Below, in pieces: positions 7,137 through 14,715 of a stretch of 19,777 bases of DNA. A program made the position numbers and the translations under genes. The notes under the pieces are model-generated. The model had not been told where the DNA came from. It saw only the letters and a list, made by a program, of their open reading frames with translations, and made no database searches. This DNA is from an uncultured Roseiflexaceae bacterium. Its GTDB lineage: Bacteria; Chloroflexota; Chloroflexia; Chloroflexales; Roseiflexaceae. Every line of letters starts with the position of its first letter. Within the stretch, counting starts at the first letter, position 1. Location of the stretch: the NCBI GenBank assembly GCA_937974195.1, contig CALJIC010000243.1:1-19777 (forward strand), given 5' to 3'.

Positions 7137-7655
7137 ATGTTCCAGCTGAGCTTCGCCCCGATGGACGCCGCCGCCGCCGCGGAGGTGTACGGCTGGCGCT
7201 ACGAGCCGCCCTACCACGTCTACAACCTCGATGACCTGGACCGCGCCTTTGCCGTGGCCTTCCTGACCGACCCCGCCAACCGCTACTGCCGGATCGACGA
7301 CGGGGCCGGCGAGCTGGTCGCGTTCTGCTGCTTCGGCCTCGACGCCCAGGTGCCCGGCGGCGACTACAGCGCCGACGCGCTCGACATCGGCATGGGCGTG
7401 CGGCCGGACCTCACCGGCCGCGGCCTCGGGCATCGCTTCGCCGCGGCGGTGATCGACTTCGCCCTGCGAACGGAGGCGCCCGCTGCGCTGCGGGTGACGG
7501 TGGCGGCCTTCAACCTGCGCGCGCAGCGGGTCTGGATGAAGAACGGCTTCCTGCCCGCTCAGTCGTTCCTGGCGCCCAGCGGGCGGGCCTTCGTGATGTT
7601 CACCGCTCCAGCAGATCGCACGCCTGCGCCCGCCACGCCTCGCCCTGGCGGGTGA
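7137..7655 (+). CDS. GNAT family N-acetyltransferase
   Basis: A 172-residue acetyl-CoA-dependent acyltransferase. The acetyl-CoA pyrophosphate-binding motif is DIGMGVRPDLTGRGLG with the R/Q-x-x-G-x-G core at TGRGLG, followed by the helix HRFAAAVIDFA. The later NLRAQRVWMKNGF block is the usual GNAT motif B. The substrate is unknown. AGGAGG (7121-7126) is a strong ribosome binding site; a GTG at 7134 (seven-base spacing) is an equally reasonable start, and ATG 7137 (ten-base spacing) is chosen for the codon. The last 18 codons (Pro/Ala-rich) overlap the convergent mannosidase gene by 56 bases and probably add a disordered tail. Confidence 0.88.
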   Translation: MFQLSFAPMDAAAAAEVYGWRYEPPYHVYNLDDLDRAFAVAFLTDPANRYCRIDDGAGELVAFCCFGLDAQVPGGDYSADALDIGMGVRPDLTGRGLGHRFAAAVIDFALRTEAPAALRVTVAAFNLRAQRVWMKNGFLPAQSFLAPSGRAFVMFTAPADRTPAPATPRPGG

Positions 7656-10068
7656 GCCGCAGCGTCACCACCTCGAAGGGCCGGCAGGCGACCGGGAACG
7701 CCTGCCCGAGCCAGCGGAGCGTGCCGGCGCCCCCGCGCCCGTGGCGGTCCGCCAGCCGCACGATGTAGCCGTCGCCGTCATCGGCCGGCTTAAGCGCGGT
7801 CAGCTCCAGCTCGCCCGCCTCCAGCTCCAGCAGGCTGGCCTGCGCCGGGAGCGAGCCGGCGTGGCTGTGGGTGGTGATCGCCGTCACCGGGTAGTTCAGC
7901 GCCCGCGCCGCCTGCACCACCCCGGCATCGCGCCAGTCGCCGACGTGCGGCACCAGCGCGACGGTGAACTCCTGCAGCCCCTGGTCGATCCAGTCGTAGC
8001 GCTGCTTCGTGCCGATGATGTGCGGGATGTGGTAGGCGTAGGGCGACGAGCGCAGGATCGACAGGCGCATCATGCTCTCGCGCACATCGCAGCCGTACTT
8101 GCCGTCGTTGAGCACCGCGAGCCCGGCGGTCTGGCCGGGGCGACCGCGCGCCTCGCCGCTGACGTCCATCCACATGTGGGTCGGCACCTCGGCGCCGTTG
8201 CACGGGCGCGGCACCCAGCCGAAGGGCGCGTCGTGCGCGGAGGCCGGCGAGTCCACCGCCACGTCGAACGCCAGCTTGACCATCTGCCAGCGCCCCTGCC
8301 AGTGGAGCCAGTTGCGCACGATCAGCTGGCGCTCGCCGGCGCGCAGGATGAGCTGCTGCAGCCAGGTGCTGCCCTGGTAGCTGCGCTCCACCAGCAGCGA
8401 CGCCTGCAGCGGCCCGGTGTCGGCGACGGTGATCGACGCCTCGCCAAAAGTCCCCACCACGTTCTCGTAGGACTGGACCTGGTGCGACCAGGTGTCGCTG
8501 GTGTCCTCCAGGACCTGCCCCACGTTCCAGCCGCCGGGGCCGACCAGCTCCAGGCCGCTGCCCTTGTCCACGCACGAGACGATCGCGCCGCTCGCCGGGT
8601 CCAGCGTCACGGCCAGGTGCTCGTTCTCCAGGCTCGTGGCGTCCGCGCGCACGGGCGAGGGCGGGGCCTCGGGGGAGCGCGGGAGGTCGCGCGGCGCATC
8701 CTCCGCGCGGGCGAAGCGGTACAGCCGGTAGCCGAGCGGCGGCAGCTCGGCGCGGAACACCAGCCGGCTGATCCCCCAGCGCGGGCCGGCGAGCGCGGCG
8801 TCGGCCTCGATCAGCTGGTGCGTGACCGGCTGGCCGGCCTCGTCGGTGAGCTGCCAGCCGTTATCCTCCCACCCCTGCCAGTCGGTCCAGGGCTCGTACT
8901 CGACGTAGCCGGCGAAGGGCTCAGGGAAGGGGTTGAACAGCAGCACCGAGCCGCCCGGGCCCTGCGTGTCGACCCGCGCGCCGATCAGGCGGCCGGCGTC
9001 GTCGGCGATCTCCGTCGCGCCGTGCAGCACCCGCCCGAGCGCGGCCAGCGCCTCGTCGGTCGCCACCTTGATGCAGGTGCCGCCGAGGATGTCGTGGAAC
9101 TGGTTGAAACACAGGTCGTGCCACAGCGCGTCCAGCTGCTCGCGGGGCGCGGGGGCGCCCGCCCACACCTCGGCCTGCGTGGCCAGCCGCTCCGCCGTGA
9201 GCAGCCGGCACTCGGCCTGGCGGTGGATGCGCTTCAGGGCGCTGACCGCCGTGTAGCAGCCGACGGCGTGGTACTGCAGCTCGCCCGACACCACCGGCAG
9301 CTCGGCGTCGCTGGGCAGCGCGGCGAAGAAATCGTCGGGCGTGCTGAAGCGGATCTCGATATCTTCGCGCTCGGCGGCGAGCTTCTGCAGGTTCTCGATC
9401 TGGCGCTTCGTCGGCCCGCCGCCGTGGTTGCCGACGCCGAAGAAGCACATGGTGTGGCCGAGGCCGGCGGGCAGGTCCGTCAGCGCGCGCACGATGTGCT
9501 CCGTCAGATCCTCGCTGCGCGACGTGTAGGCGCCGGCGATGCGGAAGGCGGGGATGCGGCTGCCGTCCGGCCCCTCCCACCAGAACACGCGCGCCGGCAG
9601 GGACTTCTCCCACTCCTGCGGGCGCATGAACACGTAGGCGTCGAACCCGCAGCCGCGCAGGATCTGCGGCAGCGTGCCGGCGTGGCCGAAGCTGTCCACG
9701 CAGTAGGCGATGCGCGGCTCGACGCCCAGGTGCTCGCGCATCCAGCGCTTCGCCAGCAGCACCTGCCGCACCAGCGACTCGCCGCTCGGGATGTTCATGT
9801 CCGGCTGGATGACCATGCCGTTCACGACCGACCAGCGCCCGGCGCGGATGTGCGCGCGGATGCGCTCGAACAGCTCCGGGTCCTCCTGCGCGACCCAGCG
9901 GTAGACCTGCGACTCGCCGCGGGTGAAGCGGAAGGCCGGGTACTCGTCCAGCCGGTCGGCGGCGGAGCGGCTGGTGGCCAGCGCCTCGGCGCGGCCCTCG
10001 GTCCAGCGCCACAGCCACACAGGGTCGAGGTGCGCCTGGCCGATCATGTGGACGACGGTGCGAGTCAT
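7600..10068 (-). CDS. Glycoside hydrolase family 38 alpha-mannosidase
   Basis: An 822-residue enzyme expected to release alpha-linked mannose with retention of configuration. The N-terminal catalytic domain (about 1-280) has the metal-binding QAHLDPVWLW motif (H13, D15) and the nucleophile D125 in CVDSFGHAGTLPQIL. Further family marks are GNHGGGPTKRQIENL and NQFHDILGGTCI, followed by the GH38 middle domain and a beta-rich C-terminal domain. No signal peptide is seen, so it is probably cytoplasmic and may act on imported oligosaccharides or on turnover of glycans. The start at 10068 has AGAGGA eight bases upstream; the frame beyond it is Arg-rich and unlikely to be translated. No sugar transporter or other glycosidase is adjacent. 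The end overlaps the GNAT gene tail-to-tail. Confidence 0.94.
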   Translation of the reverse strand: MTRTVVHMIGQAHLDPVWLWRWTEGRAEALATSRSAADRLDEYPAFRFTRGESQVYRWVAQEDPELFERIRAHIRAGRWSVVNGMVIQPDMNIPSGESLVRQVLLAKRWMREHLGVEPRIAYCVDSFGHAGTLPQILRGCGFDAYVFMRPQEWEKSLPARVFWWEGPDGSRIPAFRIAGAYTSRSEDLTEHIVRALTDLPAGLGHTMCFFGVGNHGGGPTKRQIENLQKLAAEREDIEIRFSTPDDFFAALPSDAELPVVSGELQYHAVGCYTAVSALKRIHRQAECRLLTAERLATQAEVWAGAPAPREQLDALWHDLCFNQFHDILGGTCIKVATDEALAALGRVLHGATEIADDAGRLIGARVDTQGPGGSVLLFNPFPEPFAGYVEYEPWTDWQGWEDNGWQLTDEAGQPVTHQLIEADAALAGPRWGISRLVFRAELPPLGYRLYRFARAEDAPRDLPRSPEAPPSPVRADATSLENEHLAVTLDPASGAIVSCVDKGSGLELVGPGGWNVGQVLEDTSDTWSHQVQSYENVVGTFGEASITVADTGPLQASLLVERSYQGSTWLQQLILRAGERQLIVRNWLHWQGRWQMVKLAFDVAVDSPASAHDAPFGWVPRPCNGAEVPTHMWMDVSGEARGRPGQTAGLAVLNDGKYGCDVRESMMRLSILRSSPYAYHIPHIIGTKQRYDWIDQGLQEFTVALVPHVGDWRDAGVVQAARALNYPVTAITTHSHAGSLPAQASLLELEAGELELTALKPADDGDGYIVRLADRHGRGGAGTLRWLGQAFPVACRPFEVVTLRLTRQGEAWRAQACDLLER

Positions 10069-10236
10069 TACAGCATTCCTCTCGCTAGACAGGACGTCGG
10101 TGACAGGATGTGTGCGGCGGACGGTTCGTGGAGTGCGGCGCGGCCGCGTAACCCCTGTCAGAGAGGCGGCGTGTGGCCGCCAGCGCCGCCGGCGGCAGCG
10201 ATAGCCACAACCTCCCCTCGGCATGTGCGCCGCGAC

Positions 10237-10247
10237 TATAGTACAAT
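10237..10247 (+). promoter_or_regulatory. Overlapping -10 candidates for the dsbB-like gene
   Basis: TATAGT (10237-10242) and TACAAT (10242-10247) overlap in one of the few AT-rich spots here, about 55 bases upstream of the start codon. No -35 hexamer is recognisable at a suitable distance. Confidence 0.4.
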
Positions 10248-10272
10248 GATCGGCCGGGTGTTCGTGTCATTT

Positions 10273-10289
10273 CGGAGGTAGGACCTCCG
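10273..10289 (+). promoter_or_regulatory. Small perfect hairpin just before the dsbB-like ribosome binding site
   Basis: CGGAGGT (10273-10279) pairs with ACCTCCG (10283-10289) around a three-base loop. One arm contains GGAGGT, a strong Shine-Dalgarno look-alike 20 bases from the start. The GGAG at 10291-10294, one base beyond the stem, is correctly placed for the ATG. The hairpin could hide the decoy site or tune initiation. Confidence 0.45.
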
Positions 10290-10299
10290 TGGAGTAGCT

Positions 10300-10932
10300 A
10301 TGCAACCGGACAATCTCGCCGCCGGGCAGCAGGTCCCGCCCGATATGGAGGAGGCGCCCGGGCTGGCGGACTGGCTCTACGCCGCGCCCGCTCTGCTCGG
10401 CCGGCACATCGCTCTGCTGGCCGCGTGGATCGCCACCTGTGGCAGCCTGTTCATGAGCGAAGTGCTGCACTGGATCCCCTGCCTGCTCTGCTGGTACCAG
10501 CGCATCCTCATGTACCCGCTCTCGGTGATCCTGCTGGTCGGGATCCTGCGGCGCGACCGCGGGCTCCACTGGTACGTGCTGCCGCTCTCGCTCAGCGGCA
10601 CCGTGGTCTCGCTGTACCACTACCTGCTGATCATGACCGACTGGCTGCCGCCGCCGCCGTGTAATACCGATGTGCCCTGCACCGTCGACTACATCAATAT
10701 CCCCGGCGCGCTCAGCTTCGTGAAGGTGCCGTTCCTGGCGCTCGTCGCCTTTGTGCTGATCAGCATCTTCATCGGCTTCTGGGCGCTCTACCAGGCCGAG
10801 CAGGATGCGCAGGCCGACGACGATGCGGCCCAGGCGGCTCCTGCGCCGCGCTTCGGGGCATCCTCCATCGGCGCGGTCGCGATCGCCGCCGGCGTCGCCG
10901 CGGTGTTCGTCGTCGTCGGCCTGGTGACGTAG
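10300..10932 (+). CDS. DsbB/BdbC-like disulfide bond formation protein
   Basis: A 210-residue membrane protein that in this family reoxidises a thioredoxin-like thiol oxidase and passes electrons to quinone. The signature PCLLCWYQR gives the first cysteine pair C61/C64, and C121/C127 in the loop after TM3 form the second pair. Four helices at about 31-53, 61-84, 91-112 and 141-163 match the family. A fifth hydrophobic segment at about 188-208 is extra. The N-terminal 28 residues are soluble and acidic. The start is supported by GGAG five bases upstream. No DsbA/BdbD-like partner is adjacent. A possible client nearby is the four-cysteine PBP, which is only an inference. Confidence 0.92.
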   Translation: MQPDNLAAGQQVPPDMEEAPGLADWLYAAPALLGRHIALLAAWIATCGSLFMSEVLHWIPCLLCWYQRILMYPLSVILLVGILRRDRGLHWYVLPLSLSGTVVSLYHYLLIMTDWLPPPPCNTDVPCTVDYINIPGALSFVKVPFLALVAFVLISIFIGFWALYQAEQDAQADDDAAQAAPAPRFGASSIGAVAIAAGVAAVFVVVGLVT

Positions 10933-10935
10933 CCA

Positions 10936-11000
10936 CACAGCGGCGGCCAGAACCAGCGCTGTGCCCGGGTGCGCCCGCTTTGTTCGTCGGATCGGGCGCA
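10936..11000 (+). terminator. Tandem hairpins after the dsbB-like gene
   Basis: CACAGCG (10936-10942) pairs with CGCTGTG (10957-10963), starting four bases after the stop codon. TGCGCCCG (10970-10977) pairs with CGGGCGCA (10993-11000). Neither is followed by a T-run. The position suggests a transcript end, but this is weak. Confidence 0.35.
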
Positions 11001-11037
11001 TCTCAGCCTCTGGACCGACGCGCGATTCGCTCGCGTG

Positions 11038-11046
11038 TGCTATTCT
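11038..11046 (+). promoter_or_regulatory. Extended -10 candidate for the LuxR-type regulator
   Basis: TGC followed by TATTCT (11041-11046) resembles the extended -10 elements seen at other genes in this window. It would start transcription near 11053, leaving a leader of about 47 bases. No -35 is evident. Confidence 0.4.
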
Positions 11047-11099
11047 GTCGCTCTCCACACCAGCCCTCCAGTCGGCCTAATGATTCGGGAGGTTTGCAC

Positions 11100-14051
11100 G
11101 TGTCCTACCGCACGCTGTCGCCATCGATCTTCGGCCGCGAGGCGCCGCTCGGCGAGCTTGCGGCCGCGCTGGACGAGGTGCGGCGCGGCGCGGGCCAGGT
11201 GGTGTTTCTCGCCGGCGAGGCCGGGGTCGGCAAGACGCGCCTGGTGAACGAGTTCCTCGCCCGGCTGCCGCAGGGCGCCGGCGTCGAGGTGCTGCGCGGC
11301 AACTGCTTCGACGAGGACCCGGCCGAGCCGTACGCGCCCTTCCGCGACCTGCTGCGCTCGCTGGTTCACGCCCGCGGCCCGGAGGCGGTGGCGGCGGCCG
11401 CCGGCCCGTGGGCTGGCGATCTCGGCCGGCTGCTGCCGGACGTCGCGCCGGCGGCGGGGGTGGCTGGCGGGGGCGAGGCGTACCCCGAGAAGCGCCGCAT
11501 GTTCGAGGCGATCTACCGCGCCGTGCGGCCGGGCGACGGGCCGCGGGCGGCGGTGCTGGTGCTCGAGGACCTGCACTGGTCGGATCGCACCAGCCAGGAG
11601 CTGATCGCCTTCCTGGCGCGGTCGATCGTGCGCGACCGGGTGCTGCTGATCGGCACCTACCGCACCGACGAGCTGCACCGCCGCCACCCGCTGACTCACC
11701 TGATCGCCGACCTCACGCGCGAGCGCCTGTACCGCGAGCTGCGCCTGGCGCCGCTGGAGCGCCCCGAGTTCGGCCTGATGGTCGAGGCCACGCTGGAGCG
11801 GGCGCTGCCGGCCGGCTTCGTGGACGCGCTCTACGAGCGCACCGAGGGCAACCCCTTCTTCGCCGAAGAGGTGATCGGCGCGCTGGTGGCGCACGGCCGG
11901 CTCGACGCGCTGGTCGAGGCGGCGCGCACCTGGCGCCGCTTCAGCATCCCCGAGCTGCCGCTCTCGGTGCGCGACAGCATCGCGCGCCGCACGGCGGACC
12001 TGGATGCCGACACCGCGCGGGTGCTGCGCTACGCGGCGGTGATCGGCCGCCGCTTCGACTTCGACCTGCTCGCGCGGGTGACTGCGCTGCCCGAGCCCGA
12101 TCTGCTGCGGGCGCTCGCGCAGCTTGTCGAGCGCCAGCTGATCGCTGAGGAGGCCGACGCCCCCGAGGACCGCTACGGCTTCCGCCACGAGCTGGTGCGC
12201 GAGGCAGTGCTGGAGGGCCTGCTGCGGCGCGAGCGGCGCGGGATGCACCGCGAGGTGCTGCTGGCGCTCGAGGCGCTGCACGGCGCCGAGACGGCGGACG
12301 TGGTGGACCAGCTGGCGCACCACAGCCTGCAGGCGCGCGAGACGGAGCGCGCGGCCCGCTACGCGGCCCAGGCCGGCGACCGCGCGGTCTCGCTCTACGC
12401 CTACCGCGAGGCGCTGGCCCACTACGAGGTCGCGCTGGAGATGGCCGAGCATGCGGATGAGCGCGAGCGCGCGGGGCTGCTGGCGCGCCTCGGGCACGCG
12501 GCGTACGCAGTGGGCGACGTGCGCCGCAGCGCGGAGTACTGGCGCGAGGCGCAGGAGATCTACGCCGGGCTCGGCGAGCGGCGCCAGTCGGCCGACCTGC
12601 TGCGCTGGCTCGGGCGGGCCGCCTGGGAGCTCGGCGACCAGGCCGACGCGTTCGCCAGGACCCACGCGGCGCTGGCGGCCCTGGAGGGCGAGCCGCCCTG
12701 CCGTGAGCTGGCGATGGCCTACAGCGCGCTCTCGCACCTGTACATGCTGACCGAGCAGTCCCACGAGAGCATCGTCTGGGGCGAGCGGGCGCTGGCGCTC
12801 GCCGAGGAGCTCAGCGACGATGCGGTGAAGACCCACGCCCTCAACAACGTCGGCGTCTCGCAGTGCGAGCTGGGCGACTACGAGCGCGGCATCGCGGCGC
12901 TGGAGCGCAGCCTGGCGATCGCCCGCGACGCGCGGCTGCCGCTCGACGCGGTGCGCGCCTGCTTCAACCTCGCCGGGCAGCTCACGCACGTCGGCGAGTT
13001 CCGGCGCGCCGCCGAGGTCGCGCGCGAGGGGCTGGCCCTGGCTGAGGCGGGCGGCCTGGAGCAGCGCGCCGCCGCCAGCCTCGCCAAGCTGGTCTGGTAC
13101 GAGATCGAGCTCGGCAGCTGGGATGAGGCGCAGGCGCACCTCGACCAGGTCGCACGCGCCGCCGACGAGGGGGTGCTGATTGAGCAGGTGTACTGTTCGC
13201 AGTTGCGCGCCGAGCTGCTGCTGGCCCGGGGTGAGGCGCAGGCCGCCCGCGAGCTGCTGGAGGCGATCGAGCCGCGGCTGCCCGCCCCGGGCGACTGCTA
13301 CGAGGCCGTCAACACCTGGCAGCTGCTGGCGCTGACGTATGCGGCGCAGGGGGACATGGGGCGGGCAGCCGCGGCGGTCGACGAGGCGGTGCGGGCCTGG
13401 AACATCGGCGGTCGCCCGCGCAAGGCGGTGTACCTGCTGCCGGACGCGATCGACGTGTATCTGCGCGCGCGCCGGACGCGGGACGCGCAGACGCTCCTGG
13501 CGCTCGCTGAGACGTTGAGCGTCTCCTCGGCGCTGACGCCCCCTGAGCAAGCGCTCCTGGCCGATGCGCGCGGCCAGCTGGAGCAGGCGCCGGAGCGAGC
13601 TGCGGCGCACTTCCGCGAGGCGGCTGAGGCGTGGCGCCAGATGGGCCTCCCGCTGCGCGAGGCGCAGGCCCGCCGGCGGCTGGCGGCGTCACTGCTGCGC
13701 AGCCGTACCTCGGCGGCCCAGGAGGAGGCCCGCAGCCAGCTGGAGGCGGCCCGCGGCCTGGCCGAGGCGATCGGCGCGCGCCTGGAGCTCCGGGCGGTGG
13801 GGGCGCTCGAGCGCCAGCTGGGAGCCGGCCGGCGCTCGTCGGCGCGCGGGGACGGGCTGACGCCGCGCGAGCGCGAGGTGCTGTGCCTGCTCGCCCGCGG
13901 CGCGTCGAACCGCGCGATCGCCGAGGCGCTCGTGATCTCCGAGAAGACGGTCGAGGTGCACGTGAGCAACATCCTCAGCAAGCTGGGGGCCACCTCGCGC
14001 ACCCACGCCGCGGCCCTGGCGCGCGAGCAGGGCCTCGACGCGGCGGCGTAG
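11100..14051 (+). CDS. LuxR-family transcriptional regulator with AAA ATPase and TPR domains (LAL type)
   Basis: A 983-residue regulator of the large ATP-binding LuxR (MalT-like) class. An N-terminal IFGRE motif leads into an AAA/STAND ATPase with Walker A GEAGVGKT at 39-46 and Walker B LVLED ending at D157. A winged-helix-like linker is followed by a long all-alpha region of TPR-type repeats (about 400-890, for example the NNVGVSQCELGDYERGIAAL unit). A C-terminal LuxR HTH domain (about 919-975, LTPREREVLCLLARG to VEVHVSNILSKLG) should bind DNA. Such proteins sense an inducer through the TPR part and oligomerise with ATP. The GTG at 11100 is chosen because GGAGGT (11088-11093) lies six bases upstream; the frame runs back to 10980 through non-coding-looking sequence. 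Its targets are unknown and it stands alone. Confidence 0.93.
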   Translation: MSYRTLSPSIFGREAPLGELAAALDEVRRGAGQVVFLAGEAGVGKTRLVNEFLARLPQGAGVEVLRGNCFDEDPAEPYAPFRDLLRSLVHARGPEAVAAAAGPWAGDLGRLLPDVAPAAGVAGGGEAYPEKRRMFEAIYRAVRPGDGPRAAVLVLEDLHWSDRTSQELIAFLARSIVRDRVLLIGTYRTDELHRRHPLTHLIADLTRERLYRELRLAPLERPEFGLMVEATLERALPAGFVDALYERTEGNPFFAEEVIGALVAHGRLDALVEAARTWRRFSIPELPLSVRDSIARRTADLDADTARVLRYAAVIGRRFDFDLLARVTALPEPDLLRALAQLVERQLIAEEADAPEDRYGFRHELVREAVLEGLLRRERRGMHREVLLALEALHGAETADVVDQLAHHSLQARETERAARYAAQAGDRAVSLYAYREALAHYEVALEMAEHADERERAGLLARLGHAAYAVGDVRRSAEYWREAQEIYAGLGERRQSADLLRWLGRAAWELGDQADAFARTHAALAALEGEPPCRELAMAYSALSHLYMLTEQSHESIVWGERALALAEELSDDAVKTHALNNVGVSQCELGDYERGIAALERSLAIARDARLPLDAVRACFNLAGQLTHVGEFRRAAEVAREGLALAEAGGLEQRAAASLAKLVWYEIELGSWDEAQAHLDQVARAADEGVLIEQVYCSQLRAELLLARGEAQAARELLEAIEPRLPAPGDCYEAVNTWQLLALTYAAQGDMGRAAAAVDEAVRAWNIGGRPRKAVYLLPDAIDVYLRARRTRDAQTLLALAETLSVSSALTPPEQALLADARGQLEQAPERAAAHFREAAEAWRQMGLPLREAQARRRLAASLLRSRTSAAQEEARSQLEAARGLAEAIGARLELRAVGALERQLGAGRRSSARGDGLTPREREVLCLLARGASNRAIAEALVISEKTVEVHVSNILSKLGATSRTHAAALAREQGLDAAA

Positions 14052-14098
14052 AGCGGCCGCGCCGCATCTCGCCGCCCTCCATCCTCTCCGCCTTTGGT

Positions 14099-14125
14099 CC
14101 TAGGGGGTTGCCCTTTCCCCCTAGG
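14099..14125 (+). terminator. Hairpin downstream of the LuxR-type regulator
   Basis: CCTAGGGGG (14099-14107) pairs perfectly with CCCCCTAGG (14117-14125) around a nine-base loop, 47 bases after the stop codon. There is no T-run after it, so it is a plausible but not standard terminator. Confidence 0.5.
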
Positions 14126-14182
14126 CCATCCGTCCCGGCCAAGATACGGGCTTCCCCTGATGCCCGCGCCGCCCCTTCCCGC

Positions 14183-14188
14183 TATGAT
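14183..14188 (+). promoter_or_regulatory. Possible -10 for the structured leader
   Basis: TATGAT stands about 26 bases before the outer stem of the inverted-repeat leader and would start transcription near 14195. No -35 hexamer or TGN extension is seen. Confidence 0.35.
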
Positions 14189-14208
14189 GTGCGCGTAGCA
14201 ACGGAGCG

Positions 14209-14354
14209 GGCATGCTTCGCGCCTGCTGGCTGCCGCGGTGCGGTGGTATCGCGGCCCAGCCGCGCGTCTCACCACTGTGCGGCCGCAGAGCGGCGGGAGA
14301 GGGGATAGAGGCGAATCCTCGCCGCGCCCACCGCCGGCCCGGGCGAAGCATGCC
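14209..14354 (+). promoter_or_regulatory. Candidate structured RNA leader upstream of the 82-residue gene
   Basis: GGCATGCTTCGC (14209-14220) pairs perfectly with GCGAAGCATGCC (14343-14354), enclosing 122 bases. Inside, GGCTGCCGCG (14228-14237) pairs with CGCGG-cc-CAGCC (14250-14261). GGCGG (14292-14296) pairs with CCGCC (14331-14335), and GGCGA (14310-14314) pairs with TCGCC (14319-14323). The 12-base loop at 14238-14249 contains GTGGT, which could pair with ACCAC at 14271-14275. The outer stem ends next to the GGGGGAGGAG ribosome binding site. The shape suggests a cis-acting leader or a small RNA. It matches no riboswitch, T-box, SRP RNA, 6S or RNase P core that I recognise. GC-rich DNA folds easily, so inner helices are weak evidence. 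Confidence 0.4.
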
Positions 14355-14372
14355 AGGGGGAGGAGCAGATCG

Positions 14373-14621
14373 ATGATTGATCTCGAGTATGAGCTGGTGC
14401 GGATGAAGCTCCGGGAGCGAGAGAAAGAGGCGGAGTTGATGCGGCAGGTCCGCGAGGCCCGGGCGGGGCGGTCCTGGTTCCACGCGTTCCGCCGCGCGCT
14501 GGGTGGCGGCCGCGCTCAGCCGCGCGAGAAGGTCGTGGTGAAGGTGCTCGAGACCGATGGCAAGCTCACCTGCCCGGACGATGTGCTGGTCCACCGCCCC
14601 TGGCGCGACCGGGCGGCGTAG
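14373..14621 (+). CDS. Small hypothetical protein, 82 residues, charged helical N-terminus
   Basis: I do not recognise a family. The first 32 residues (MIDLEYELVRMKLREREKEA onward) are highly charged with heptad-like spacing and probably form an amphipathic helix or short coiled coil. A basic middle (about 33-53, with SWFHAFRRALGGGR) and a more beta-like end (KVVVKVLETDGKL) follow. No signal peptide, membrane segment or cysteine-metal motif is seen; there is one cysteine (C66). AGGAG (14361-14365) lies seven bases before the ATG, and a good intrinsic terminator follows, so it is very likely a real single-gene unit. The structured upstream region suggests that its expression is controlled. Confidence 0.72.
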   Translation: MIDLEYELVRMKLREREKEAELMRQVREARAGRSWFHAFRRALGGGRAQPREKVVVKVLETDGKLTCPDDVLVHRPWRDRAA

Positions 14622-14643
14622 CAGAAGCCTTACCGAGGCGGAG

Positions 14644-14715
14644 GGAGACGCCTCATCGAGACGAAGGAGACGCCCGAGCGGGCGGAGACGCCTCACCGAG
14701 GCGTCTCTTCTTATT
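14644..14715 (+). terminator. Intrinsic terminator of the 82-residue gene, with repeated arms
   Basis: GAGACGCCTC (14685-14694) pairs perfectly with GAGGCGTCTC (14698-14707) around a three-base loop, then TTCTTATT. This is the clearest intrinsic terminator in the window. The GGAGACGCC arm occurs three times between 14644 and 14694, so the terminator region looks duplicated. The T-rich tail overlaps the TAA stop (14713-14711) of the convergent YhbY gene. Confidence 0.8.

Larger units (their letters stand above)
10069..10299. other. Divergent intergenic region, GH38 / dsbB-like
   Basis: It holds the upstream regions of both flanking genes. TGACAGG (10101-10107) and CCTGTCA (10154-10160) are inverted, with a further direct GACAGG copy at 10088-10093. 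TGTGGC (10172-10177) pairs with GCCACA (10204-10209) around GCC/GGC-rich inner stems. No promoter for the mannosidase is clear. Confidence 0.4.

Noticed and set aside
7741..10281. 846-residue plus-strand open frame opposite the mannosidase
   Set aside because: Composition is Arg/Val/His/Gln-rich without recognisable motifs, and the minus strand encodes a complete GH38 enzyme.
11040..13610. 856-residue minus-strand open frame opposite the LuxR-type regulator
   Set aside because: It is the shadow of the regulator's codon bias; no domain or ribosome binding site supports it.
14195..14372. SRP RNA, 6S RNA, RNase P or tmRNA in the structured leader
   Set aside because: The conserved SRP apical loop, the RNase P core motifs and tRNA-like ends are absent, and no 6S-like central bubble is clear. 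Only a generic structured leader can be supported.
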